This document shows positions 9,031 to 17,200 of a stretch of DNA of 64,000 bases, piece after piece (position 1 is the first letter of the stretch; each line of letters opens with the position of its first letter). The notes under the pieces were generated by a model. That model did not search any database. It was not told where the DNA came from and saw nothing but the letters and a program-made list of their open reading frames with translations. Made by a program: the position numbers and the translations under genes. The stretch comes from Arthrobacter jinronghuae (GTDB lineage Bacteria; Actinomycetota; Actinomycetes; Actinomycetales; Micrococcaceae): the NCBI RefSeq assembly GCF_025244825.1, contig NZ_CP104263.1, forward strand, positions 3,286,001 to 3,350,000, read 5' to 3'.

Positions 9031-9327
9031 CTAGCGGCGTCGGCCGAAAACCAGCGAGGCCGCGGCCACGGCACCCGTGACTGTGTAAACGGCAGGCCAG
9101 GCGCCCATCTTCTTGGCCAGCGGATGGGACAGGCCGAAGGCGGCCACGTAGCCCGCGGTCAGTGCCGCGGCGGTGCCCGTTCCGGCGTCGCGCTTCCAGA
9201 GGGCAAATGCACCGGCACCGGCGGCGGCGAGCACGGCCCCGCCCAGCTGGCGGTTACCGGTGGAGCGGGCGGTCTGGTAGCCGCCGATCAGGCCGGCGGT
9301 GGTGATCAAAGGGGTCAGCAGGGACAA
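9031..9327 (-). CDS. Small hydrophobic membrane protein, unknown function
   Basis: A 98-residue protein with three or four Ala/Gly-rich hydrophobic stretches and a basic end FGRRR. There is no known motif. The reading frame begins with ATG after an AGGAG-like sequence and covers the whole gap between tmRNA and the next gene. Similar short DUF-less proteins are common in Arthrobacter-like genomes. It may be co-transcribed with the upstream gene on the same strand (9380-9874), 52 bp away. Confidence 0.65.
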   Translation of the reverse strand: MSLLTPLITTAGLIGGYQTARSTGNRQLGGAVLAAAGAGAFALWKRDAGTGTAAALTAGYVAAFGLSHPLAKKMGAWPAVYTVTGAVAAASLVFGRRR

Positions 9328-9379
9328 GGTTTTCTCCTCGAAATAGGCAACACCCCCAGCTTATGCCGGAGCCCCAGCG

Positions 9380-9874
9380 TCAGTGGCTCGTGGTCCCCTG
9401 CCGGGATTCCAGAACCGGGGCAATCCAGGCGTCGGCCACCAGCCCCGTTGCCCAGGCGTACACCGCCTTGTGGCCGACATCCACCACCGTTTCCTGCAGC
9501 GGCCAGGACGTCGGGGGAGCTCCGATGCCGGTGGCGTTTTCCAAGGTCTGGTCGGTGGCCAGCCGCACCACGCTGAAGGTGGTGTTGGCCACCGGGCCGC
9601 GGATCCCCGTGACGGACCAGACCCCGCGCAGCGCCCCCAGCACCGCACCGGTCCCCCAGTGCATGGCATGGTTCCAGTGCGGCGGCTGGGCGTCCGGTGC
9701 CGGATGCCGGCCCAGCAGGCTCAGCAGGGTGCGGGCGGGGACATAGGAGTTGGGGCGGTGGGTCAGCGCCTGCTCCAGCTTCTCCCCGGCGGTCATTACG
9801 GCCACGCCGGCAAGACCTGCCACGGCTCCCTGTCCGGCGGCTATTGCGAGCATGCGTCCACGGGAAGGTGCCAC
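9380..9874 (-). CDS. Conserved hypothetical protein, possible membrane-associated
   Basis: A 164-residue protein starting at GTG 9874, chosen because AGGAGG lies six bases upstream. Longer in-frame versions reach 9976 but lack such a site. The N-terminus has a hydrophobic Ala/Gly helix (AAGQGAVAGLAGVAVMTAGE), and a motif HWNHAMHWGTGAVLGALRG lies in the middle. Alternating hydrophobic stretches suggest membrane association. It resembles short YagU/DUF1440-like or unannotated actinobacterial proteins, but I cannot place it with certainty. Confidence 0.62.
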   Translation of the reverse strand: MAPSRGRMLAIAAGQGAVAGLAGVAVMTAGEKLEQALTHRPNSYVPARTLLSLLGRHPAPDAQPPHWNHAMHWGTGAVLGALRGVWSVTGIRGPVANTTFSVVRLATDQTLENATGIGAPPTSWPLQETVVDVGHKAVYAWATGLVADAWIAPVLESRQGTTSH

Positions 9875-9988
9875 GTCTGCCTCCTGGTTCCTGGTGTCCC
9901 CGCACCGTACGGTTTGGCCGCCTGATCCTGCAACCCCCAGCAGCCGTAGACTGGTGCTCGCCAATAACGGCGGCACGAACGGAGGACC

Positions 9989-10651
9989 GTGGCAGATTCC
10001 CGACCCTTACTCACGGAGCTGGAAAACCGGATCTCCGCGCTGGCCTCGGCTTCCGCTGGAACCGTGTTCATCGGCGTCGCCGGTGCCCCCGGGGCAGGAA
10101 AGACCACCCTGGTGGAGTCACTGGTCCGCGAGCTGAACGGCGCCGTCGACGACGTCGAGTCGCAGAGCTTTGCCCACGTTCCCATGGACGGCTTCCACCT
10201 CTCCGACCGGGAGCTGGCCCGTCTCGGGCTGCTGGCGCGCAAGGGCGCCCCGGAAACCTTCGATGCCTACGGTTATGCCGCGCTCCTGGAACGCCTCCGG
10301 CTGCCGCGGACCGCCGTGGTCTACGCGCCCGGTTTCGAACGGACGCTGGAACAGCCGCTGGCCGGCGACATTCCGGTGTTTCCGGCCGCGAAGGTGATCC
10401 TGACGGAGGGAAACTATCTGCTGCTGGACCGGCCGGAATGGCAGGAGGTCCGGTCCCGGTGCACCGAGGTCTGGTACTGCGAGCCCGACGAAGGGCTGCG
10501 CACGGAGCGCCTGGTGGAGCGGCATATCCGGTTCGGCAAGGCAGCGGAGGAAGCCGCCGCCTGGGTGCGGAACGTAGACGGCCCCAATGCTCGTCTGGTC
10601 CAGGCGTCCAAAGCCCGCGCCGACTTCGTAATCCGCCCGGCCTGGACGTGA
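9989..10651 (+). CDS. Nucleoside/nucleotide kinase family protein (uridine kinase/FrcK-like)
   Basis: A 220-residue P-loop kinase. The Walker A motif GAPGAGKTTLVE lies near residues 30-41, followed by VPMDGFHLSDRELARLG, where the Asp is the usual substrate/Mg ligand. A Walker-B-like strand ends VILTEGNYLLLD. This layout is that of the phosphoribulokinase/uridine kinase superfamily and in particular of small sugar or nucleoside kinases such as FrcK. The substrate is unknown. The start is GTG at 9989, and the gene stands alone upstream of the SMP-30 gene. Confidence 0.85.
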   Translation: MADSRPLLTELENRISALASASAGTVFIGVAGAPGAGKTTLVESLVRELNGAVDDVESQSFAHVPMDGFHLSDRELARLGLLARKGAPETFDAYGYAALLERLRLPRTAVVYAPGFERTLEQPLAGDIPVFPAAKVILTEGNYLLLDRPEWQEVRSRCTEVWYCEPDEGLRTERLVERHIRFGKAAEEAAAWVRNVDGPNARLVQASKARADFVIRPAWT

Positions 10652-10756
10652 CGGGGGGGGCAGCCTTTGGGCCGCCGCCCATGCCTCGCGTATAAAAGGA
10701 CGCAGACCACCCGCGTGAAAAGCAGGCCCGGCGGGCCTTGAGAAGGAGATAACGCA

Positions 10757-11677
10757 ATGGACGCACGCCCCTCGACACTGCTGGAAGACGGAGCCTCGCT
10801 GGAGCAGGTGGGTACGGGCGCGGTTTGGGCGGAGGGTCCCACGTGGGTCCCGGAGCGTAACGCGGTGCGCTACAGCGACGTTCGGTCCAACCGGATCCTG
10901 GAGTACAGCGAAACCACCGGCGAGCTGAGCGTCTACGGCTCCGACATCGAGTTCACCAACGGCCGTGCGCTGGACCCGGACGGGTCCGTGGTGCAGTGCT
11001 CGCACGGGCGCCGGGCCATTGAACGGGACCGCAACGGCACCGTCGAAACCCTGGTGGACCGCTTCGGCGAGGTCCGCTTCAACTCGCCCAACGACGTCGT
11101 CGTGAAGTCCGACGGCACCATCTGGTTTTCGGATCCCTCCTACGGCATCGACAACCCGGCCGAGGGCCACCCCGGCGAACTGGAGTACGGGGACCGGTAC
11201 GTGTTCCGCTTCGATCCGGCCAGCGGGGAACTCACCGCGGTGATCACCGACATCATGGCCCCCAACGGGCTGGCGTTCTCCCCGGATGAATCCGTCCTCT
11301 ACGTTTCCGACACCGCGGAAGAGGCCGTCTCTCCCTACGGTCCGGCTCAGTCTGAAGGCAATCCGATCCGTGCCTACGACGTCGTCGAGGGCCGGCAGGC
11401 GAAGAACGGCCGGGTGTTCGTGCGCGTCGCCCCGGGTGTGCCGGACGGGTTCCGGGTGGATACGGACGGGAACATCTGGTCCTCCGGCGGCGACGGCGTA
11501 CGGGTGTTTTCACCGGCCGGCGAGCTGCTCGAACACATCCCCGTGCCCGAGACCGTCAGCAACGTCTGCTTCGGCGGGCAGGACGGCCGGACGCTGTACA
11601 TGACGGCAACCACCAGCCTGTACCGGATCCGCACTACGGCGAGCGACGCCGCGGCGGCCCTGCGGTCGAAGCGGTAG
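10757..11677 (+). CDS. SMP-30/gluconolactonase/LRE family protein
   Basis: A 306-residue beta-propeller lactonase. Metal-binding and fold motifs are EGPTW near residue 29, NDVVVKSDGTIWFSDPSYG near 115-133 and PNGLAFSPDESVLYVSDT near 170. These enzymes hydrolyse sugar lactones such as gluconolactone to the acid. A strong Shine-Dalgarno (GAGAAGGAG) precedes the ATG. The last residues AAALRSKR are nearly repeated after the downstream tandem array (see findings), so the native C-terminus may have been altered. Confidence 0.9.
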   Translation: MDARPSTLLEDGASLEQVGTGAVWAEGPTWVPERNAVRYSDVRSNRILEYSETTGELSVYGSDIEFTNGRALDPDGSVVQCSHGRRAIERDRNGTVETLVDRFGEVRFNSPNDVVVKSDGTIWFSDPSYGIDNPAEGHPGELEYGDRYVFRFDPASGELTAVITDIMAPNGLAFSPDESVLYVSDTAEEAVSPYGPAQSEGNPIRAYDVVEGRQAKNGRVFVRVAPGVPDGFRVDTDGNIWSSGGDGVRVFSPAGELLEHIPVPETVSNVCFGGQDGRTLYMTATTSLYRIRTTASDAAAALRSKR

Positions 11678-11690
11678 TTACGCCGTTTTG

Positions 11691-12120
11691 CCGCACAGGA
11701 TCCCACCGTTGGGCGCTCGTGTGACAGGTGGGACAGCAGGAGGCAACACAGGCACCACCCGCTGGGACGCCGTGCTGGAATCCCTGCCTGGTGACCCGCC
11801 CTGCCGCACAGGGTCCCACCGTTTGGTGCTTCTGTGACAGGTGGGACAGCAGGAGGCAACACAGGCACCACCCGCTGGGAGGCCGTGCTGGGATCCCGGC
11901 CTGGTGACCCGCCCCCGCCGCACAGGGTCCCACGGTTTGGTGCTCCTGTGACAGGTGGGGCAGCAGGAGGCAACACGGGCACCACCCAATGGGACGCCGT
12001 GCTTGGAATCCCGGCCTGGTGACCCGCCCCGCCGCACAGGGTCCCACGTTTTGGTGCTCCTGTGACAGGTGGGACAGCAGGAGGCAACACAGGCACCACC
12101 CGCTGGGACGCTCTGCGGAC
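11691..12120. repeat. Tandem array of four ~114-bp units
   Basis: Four head-to-tail units begin at 11691, 11804, 11918 and 12032 (spacing 113, 114, 114). Each begins CCGCACAGG and contains GTCCCAC...GTGACAGGTGGGAC, able to form an 8-bp hairpin, then CAGCAGGAGGCAACAC and ACCACCC-CTGGGA-GCC. All three minus-strand frames are open through the array only because 114 is a multiple of three. None has a start signal, so I regard it as non-coding. It occupies the gap between the SMP-30 gene and the APC permease. About 200 bp after the array (12121-12321) holds the duplicated gene end plus the permease leader. Confidence 0.9.
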
Positions 12121-12160
12121 TCTCGACCCCGCCCTCCGCCGGAACACAGAAAGGGCACCG

Positions 12161-12185
12161 GCCGCGGCAGCCCTACGGTCGAAGC
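12161..12185 (+). repeat. Duplicate of the SMP-30 gene 3' end
   Basis: This 25-bp stretch matches 11648-11672 at 23 of 25 positions and in the same phase would encode AAALRSKL followed by TGA. The two copies flank the tandem array as direct repeats. Confidence 0.7.
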
Positions 12186-12321
12186 TCTGAGGCGTTCGGC
12201 GCACCGCCGGAAAAGTAGGCGGCGGGGGTACCCCGCCGTCGGATGAAGGTCCATACTTCTGCCGTAGCTGAAGCCGTAGACCTTGATTCCGGCGGCCCGC
12301 CGGGTACGGATGGGAGCAGAC

Positions 12322-13788
12322 ATGTCCACAGTCGCCGGAAGCGGCGGTTCCGTCCTCCGCCGCAAGCCCATTGAGGAAATCGACGAGGAGAAAACGGGCA
12401 ACAAGCTGTTCAAGAGCCTTGGCCTCTGGCAGCTGACAGCCATCGGCGTGGGCGGCATCATCGGCATCGGCATCTTCACCCTCGCCGGCCTGGTGGCCAA
12501 CGGCGGTGCCGATGCCTCTCCCGTGGGGCCGGCCGTGTTGATCTCCTTCCTGGTTGCCGGCCTGGCCAGCGCCGCGGCGGCCCTGTCCTACGCCGAGTTC
12601 GCCGGAATGGTGCCCCGCGCCGGTTCCGCCTACACCTACGGTTACGTGGCGCTGGGCGAACTGATCGGATGGTTCATCGGCTGGGACCTGCTGCTGGAAT
12701 ACACCGCGATCGTGGCAGTGGTGGCCATCGGCATCTCCGGCTACTTCACCGAGTTCCTCGCCGGTTTCGGCATCGACATGCCCGTCTGGATGCAGGGGAC
12801 CGGGGACACGGTGGAGGGCGGGCTGATCAACCTGCCCGCCGCCGTCGTCTGCCTGTTCATTACCTGGATCCTGAGCCGGGGCACCAAAACCTTCGGACGC
12901 TTTGAACTGGTGGCCGTGGGCCTGAAAGTCCTGCTGATCTTGTTCATCGTGGGGTTGGGGTTCTTCTACGTCAACACGGACAACTACACGCCGTTCCTGC
13001 CCAGCGGTTTCGGGGCGGTCTTCACCGGCGCTGCCACCGTCTTCTTCGCCGTTTTCGGCTACGACGCCATGAGCACCGCCGCCGAGGAAGCCACGGACGG
13101 CAAGAAACACATGCCCAAAGCCATCCTGCTCTCCCTGGCCGTTGCCATGGTCCTGTACATCCTCGCCACGTTGGTACTGACCGGAATGCAGAATTACCGG
13201 GACATCAGCCCCACGGCCGGTTTCGCCTCCGCGTTCCAATCCGTCGGGCTGCCCGTCATTGCCACCGTCATTTCAGCCTTCGCCGTGCTGTCCATCCTTA
13301 CCGTGATGCTGACGTTCCTGCTCGGCGTGACCCGGGTGTGGTTCTCCATGAGCCGGGACGGGCTGCTGCCGGGCTGGTTCTCCGGAACGGACAAGCGGGG
13401 CACGCCGCAGCGGGTGACTTGGATCGCCGGCGGGGCCTCCGCTTTACTGGCCGGCTTCTTCCCCATTCGCGCCGTGGCGGATCTGACCAACATCGGCATC
13501 CTCGCCGCGTTCGTGGTGGTTTGCGTGGCAGTGATTGTGCTGCGCTACCGTCAGCCCGACGCCCCGCGGGAATTCCGGCTCCCGCTGATGCCGTGGGTAC
13601 CGGCGTTCGGCGTACTGGCCTCGGGGTTCCTGATGCTGCAGCTCCACTGGGAAACCTGGCTGCGCTTCGGTATTTGGCTGGTCATCGGGATGCTGGTTTA
13701 CGCGTTCTACGGGTATCGGCATTCCCTGCTGAATCCAAACAGCCCGCGGCATCGGAGCCTCAGGGGAAATCCCCTGCCGGAAAACTGA
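12322..13788 (+). CDS. APC family amino acid permease
   Basis: A 488-residue inner-membrane transporter with about twelve hydrophobic helices. The first helix begins TAIGVGGIIGIGIFTLAG, the classical APC substrate-binding turn. The motif GYDAMSTAAEEATDGKKHMPKAI marks the cationic amino acid transporter (CAT/YfnA) branch. Such proteins import amino acids by proton symport or exchange. The ATG at 12322 with GGGAG upstream is preferred to earlier in-frame starts. No neighbouring metabolic gene hints at the substrate. Confidence 0.9.
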   Translation: MSTVAGSGGSVLRRKPIEEIDEEKTGNKLFKSLGLWQLTAIGVGGIIGIGIFTLAGLVANGGADASPVGPAVLISFLVAGLASAAAALSYAEFAGMVPRAGSAYTYGYVALGELIGWFIGWDLLLEYTAIVAVVAIGISGYFTEFLAGFGIDMPVWMQGTGDTVEGGLINLPAAVVCLFITWILSRGTKTFGRFELVAVGLKVLLILFIVGLGFFYVNTDNYTPFLPSGFGAVFTGAATVFFAVFGYDAMSTAAEEATDGKKHMPKAILLSLAVAMVLYILATLVLTGMQNYRDISPTAGFASAFQSVGLPVIATVISAFAVLSILTVMLTFLLGVTRVWFSMSRDGLLPGWFSGTDKRGTPQRVTWIAGGASALLAGFFPIRAVADLTNIGILAAFVVVCVAVIVLRYRQPDAPREFRLPLMPWVPAFGVLASGFLMLQLHWETWLRFGIWLVIGMLVYAFYGYRHSLLNPNSPRHRSLRGNPLPEN

Positions 13789-13909
13789 CTATTAGAGTCG
13801 TCAACACAGAACAAAACGCGGCATCCTGCCTTCCGATTCAACAAATAGCGGCTATTATCTGCCTTACGGGTTCCGTAGAAATGGACCCTCAGTTGGGGAG
13901 AATAACCGA

Positions 13910-14350
13910 ATGGGCAGTCAGTCTCAGGCCACGCCTTCTGCACCGAGGCGGTCCACCATGCTTTTCCGGCGTGCCCGCAGCGGTCTCGTACTGATTGCCC
14001 TTTTCTGGCTATGGATGCTTTTCGGTGCCGCGGACTTTGTGGCAGCTCTTTTCGGTTCACCCATACATGCTGCTCTTGCTGTGTTTGCCCTTGGCGCACT
14101 CACGCTTATTTCACTGCTTTTCCTCCCGATCTGTATTGCGTACCTCGTACTCAACCGGCCGAAGGTGCACGCCGCACCGTCTGTTGCACCGCAGGCCGGC
14201 GAGGCACAAGGCAATGGCCTGGCTCCCGTGATCCGGATGATGCCCCGCCGTGCCGCCGTCCACGGTGCCGCCCTGACCAGCCGGGCCGCAGTCCGTGGCG
14301 CTGCCCTCACCAGCCGTGCCGCAGCCAAATGGCGGGACCGCGCTTCCTAG
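13910..14350 (+). CDS. Small membrane protein with Ala/Arg-rich tail
   Basis: A 146-residue protein with two hydrophobic helices (about residues 25-48 and 52-80). The hydrophilic C-terminus contains two or three copies of RAAVHGAALTS-like repeats. The start is supported by GGGGAG at good distance. No known domain was recognised. The repeats are alanine/arginine-rich and might form a helix that binds acidic partners, but that is speculative. Confidence 0.65.
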   Translation: MGSQSQATPSAPRRSTMLFRRARSGLVLIALFWLWMLFGAADFVAALFGSPIHAALAVFALGALTLISLLFLPICIAYLVLNRPKVHAAPSVAPQAGEAQGNGLAPVIRMMPRRAAVHGAALTSRAAVRGAALTSRAAAKWRDRAS

Positions 14351-14382
14351 CCCGCACCGGCAGGGCAGGCCCTTAGGCAGGA

Positions 14383-14709
14383 ATGTCAGAGGCGGTTGCC
14401 ATTGTGGAGGTCATGACTTCCTTACTGGGCACCCGGATGCCCTCCGCCCCTGCCGGCCCTGTCACCCACGCGCACTACCGCCGGGAACCCTACGTCCGCT
14501 GCCGGACCGGAAACGGGACCGTTGACGGAAAGGCCGTGGCCTGGACGCGCACCGAGGTCCTCCTGCACTGGATTGACGACGACGGCCAGGCCCATAACCG
14601 GTGGACGCCGGCTTCCACTGTTCGACGGATTGCCCGGGACGATTCCGCCTGGCGCGACCCTTATGACGACTTCCGGTTCTACTACCAGTCCTCCCCCGCC
14701 GCCGCCTGA
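14383..14709 (+). CDS. Hypothetical protein, small soluble
   Basis: A 108-residue protein without membrane segments. The body reads as a small beta-rich domain (VRCRTGNGTVDGKAVAWT, EVLLHWIDDDGQ, RWTPASTVRRI), somewhat like short DNA- or nucleotide-associated proteins, but no family was recognised. An alternative start is ATG 14413, preceded by GGAGG at short spacing. It follows the membrane protein by 32 bp and could share its transcript. Confidence 0.6.
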   Translation: MSEAVAIVEVMTSLLGTRMPSAPAGPVTHAHYRREPYVRCRTGNGTVDGKAVAWTRTEVLLHWIDDDGQAHNRWTPASTVRRIARDDSAWRDPYDDFRFYYQSSPAAA

Positions 14710-14867
14710 CCCGCCCCGGATTCCGCCCGGATTCGACTGGAGGCAGCACTACAACTGCCGATGCACCCTTGACCCCTTCACCGCAGGAGGGGACTGATAG
14801 AAGGGTGCGGCAGAACCGCGGCACGCGGAACCTTGTTCCGGCGGTGTTTGGGGCAGGACGTTGACGC

Positions 14868-15230
14868 ATGGACTTTCAACATTTGATCGAATCCGTAGGG
14901 GAACTGATGGACCTGGCGGGCGTAGCCGCCATCGTCCTGGGTGCCGTGGCCGCCACCATCGCCGCCGCCGCCGCTGCGATGCGCCGACGCGGCCCGGTCT
15001 ATGAGGAATACCGGCAGCGGCTCGGACGAAGCATTCTGCTCGGACTGGAATTATTGGTAGCTGCGGACATTATCCGCACTGTGGCCGTTACGCCTACCTT
15101 CGAGTCGGTGGGAATACTTGCCATAATCGTGCTTATCCGCACGTTTTTAAGTTATTCACTGCAACTGGAAGTCACCGGATCGCTGCCGTGGAAGCGTCCG
15201 GCGGGAGAGCTTAAGAGTAAGAACGAATAA
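14868..15230 (+). CDS. DUF1622 family membrane protein
   Basis: A 120-residue protein with a first helix around residues 16-40. A basic loop EEYRQRLGRSILLGLELLVAADIIRT follows, and then two more hydrophobic segments. This is the hallmark of DUF1622 (YdcZ/YqhA-like) integral membrane proteins, whose function is unknown. The length is typical. It precedes another small membrane protein on the same strand. Confidence 0.85.
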   Translation: MDFQHLIESVGELMDLAGVAAIVLGAVAATIAAAAAAMRRRGPVYEEYRQRLGRSILLGLELLVAADIIRTVAVTPTFESVGILAIIVLIRTFLSYSLQLEVTGSLPWKRPAGELKSKNE

Positions 15231-15291
15231 CGGTTCAGTAAACACGACCTCGGGCCTTGACATAGGTGCTCCACCCAATATCGTTCTCGGC

Positions 15292-15780
15292 ATGATCAAT
15301 TCAGTCTCGAGCCTTCCATTTGTCATTTCTGCATCCGAATTCACTACTACCACCCCCGACCCGGCCATGACAGCCGGCGCCGTCGTTGGCGGGCTCATTG
15401 CTGTCCTTATCGGCTTCGTTATTGGCGGCCTTTCCATGATGGGCATGTTCAAGAAGGCCGGCCGCAAGACCTGGGAAGCGTTCATTCCCGTCTACTCCAC
15501 GGTGGTGCTGCTCCGCATCGCCGGCATGTCCGCCTGGTGGATCCTGCTGGCCCTGGTGCCGTTCGCGAGCTTCGTTCTTATTATTTTCCTGGCCATCAAC
15601 CTTGCCAAGGTCTTCGGCCAGAGCGCCCTCATTGCCGTACTGATCGCCCTTTTCGGCTTGGTGATGTACTTCTACCTCTCCTACAGCTCCGCCCGGTACT
15701 TCGGCCCGCAGGCCAGCAAGGGCCCCTTCGGCCTGGCCGAGAACCCGCACCAGCCTGCCTACACGCCGGCCGGACGCTAA
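15292..15780 (+). CDS. DUF5684 domain membrane protein
   Basis: A 162-residue protein with four predicted helices. After the first comes the DUF5684 signature AGRKTWEAFIPVYSTVVLLRIAG, followed by a WWILL segment and a C-terminal helix ending YFG. The family occurs in signal peptidase-like loci and has no established function. It is followed by a strong terminator. The start at 15292 lacks an obvious Shine-Dalgarno; ATG 15367 is an alternative. Confidence 0.8.
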   Translation: MINSVSSLPFVISASEFTTTTPDPAMTAGAVVGGLIAVLIGFVIGGLSMMGMFKKAGRKTWEAFIPVYSTVVLLRIAGMSAWWILLALVPFASFVLIIFLAINLAKVFGQSALIAVLIALFGLVMYFYLSYSSARYFGPQASKGPFGLAENPHQPAYTPAGR

Positions 15781-15797
15781 CCACACCCCAACCGTAC

Positions 15798-15828
15798 AAG
15801 GCGCGCATCCCCTGGGGATGCGCGCCTT
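15798..15828 (+). terminator. Intrinsic terminator after DUF5684 gene
   Basis: A GC-rich stem of about 14 bp (AAGGCGCGCATCCC and its complement) with a small loop is followed by TTTTCTTTG. Confidence 0.92.
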
Positions 15829-15941
15829 TTCTTTGTCCCGTCCGCAGGCAGCCAGCGGACGGTACACGGGATTCCACCCCTGCGAAGGCGTACCCCGAAG
15901 AATTGTTAGGCATGCCGAACTTAAGGTGTTAGGTTGCTGTC

Positions 15942-17198
15942 ATGGCCCGTACCGTCCAGCTACCCGATACCCCGAGCCCAGCAACGCGTCCCCGCCACAT
16001 CCTGTGGCTGCTTGGCCCCGCGCTGGTTGCCGGGGTTGCCTACCTGGATCCGGGCAACGTTGCCAGCAACATGACCGCGGGGGCGAAGTTTGGCTACCTG
16101 CTGGTCTGGGTGGTGGTGACCGGCAACGTGATGGCGTGGCTGATCCAGTACCTGTCCGCCAAGCTGGGTCTGGTCACCGGCCGCAGCCTGCCCGAACTGC
16201 TCGGCGAACGCATCGGACTCAAACCTGCCCGGCGGCTGTACTGGCTGCAGGCTGAACTCGTGGCGATGGCCACTGATGTCGCGGAGGTGATCGGCGGCGC
16301 CGTCGCACTCTGGCTGCTCTTTGATCTTCCGCTGTTCCTGGGCGGAGTCATTACCGGCGGTATCTCCATGGTGGTGCTGCAGCTGCAGAACAGCGGCCGG
16401 CACCGGAGCTTCGAATACGTGATCGTCACGCTGATGCTGGTGATCGCCGTCGGCTTCACGGCCGGCGTCTTCCTCAACCCGCCCGACGGCGGCTCCGTGG
16501 TCGAAGGCCTGGTGCCGCGTTTCGAAGGCAGCGAATCGGTGCTGCTGGCAGCATCGATCCTGGGTGCCACCGTGATGCCGCACGCCATTTATGCGCACTC
16601 CGCCCTGACCCGGGACCGCTTCCCCGGACGCACTGCCTCACTCACCACCACCCGCCTGATCAAGGCCACCAAGTGGGACGTGACCATTGCCCTGGCCGTG
16701 GCGGGCTCGGTGAACCTGGCCATCCTGCTGCTCGCGGCCGGGTCGCTGCAGGGCGTGGAAGGGACGGATACCCTCGAGGGTGCCCATGCCGCCATTGCCG
16801 CCTCGCTGGGCGGGGTGGTGGCCACCATGTTCGCTGTCGGACTGCTCGCGTCCGGCCTGGCCTCGACGTCGGTGGGCGCGTATGCGGGTGCCGAAATCAT
16901 GCAGGGCCTGCTGAAGGTGCGCATCCCCATGCTGCTGCGCCGCCTGATTACCCTGATCCCCGCGCTGGCGATCCTCGCCGTCGGCATCGATCCCACCTGG
17001 GCGCTGATCCTCAGCCAGGTCATCCTTTCATTCGGCATTCCGTTTGCCTTGATTCCGTTGGTCTGGCTGACCGCGCAGCGGGACCTGATGGGGAGCCACC
17101 GCAACCATTGGTGGACCACGGGCCTGGGCGTGCTGGTTTCGGTGCTGCTGGTCGGGTTGAACATCACCCTGCTGGTGCTGACCTTCACCGGCGCCTGA
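15942..17198 (+). CDS. Nramp family divalent metal transporter
   Basis: A 418-residue inner-membrane protein with 11 or so helices. The first helix contains the metal-binding DPGN motif (AYLDPGNVASN), and helix 6 contains MPHAIYAHSAL with the conserved MPH. These define the Nramp/MntH family, which imports Mn2+ and Fe2+ with protons. It may supply manganese for the Mn catalase at 31 kb, though there is no shared control visible. It is convergent with the thioredoxin reductase gene, with 2 bp between stops. Confidence 0.93.
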   Translation: MARTVQLPDTPSPATRPRHILWLLGPALVAGVAYLDPGNVASNMTAGAKFGYLLVWVVVTGNVMAWLIQYLSAKLGLVTGRSLPELLGERIGLKPARRLYWLQAELVAMATDVAEVIGGAVALWLLFDLPLFLGGVITGGISMVVLQLQNSGRHRSFEYVIVTLMLVIAVGFTAGVFLNPPDGGSVVEGLVPRFEGSESVLLAASILGATVMPHAIYAHSALTRDRFPGRTASLTTTRLIKATKWDVTIALAVAGSVNLAILLLAAGSLQGVEGTDTLEGAHAAIAASLGGVVATMFAVGLLASGLASTSVGAYAGAEIMQGLLKVRIPMLLRRLITLIPALAILAVGIDPTWALILSQVILSFGIPFALIPLVWLTAQRDLMGSHRNHWWTTGLGVLVSVLLVGLNITLLVLTFTGA

Positions 17199-17200
17199 CG

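Noticed and set aside
11374..13239. Long minus-strand frame of 621 codons through the 114-bp array
   Set aside because: It lies antisense to the SMP-30 and permease genes and stays open in the array only because the period is divisible by three; no ribosome site or protein-like composition.
14710..14797. Phage head-protein-like tail (HYNCRCTLDP)
   Set aside because: The frame is out of phase with the preceding gene, short and lacks any other phage gene; the NCRC similarity is probably chance.
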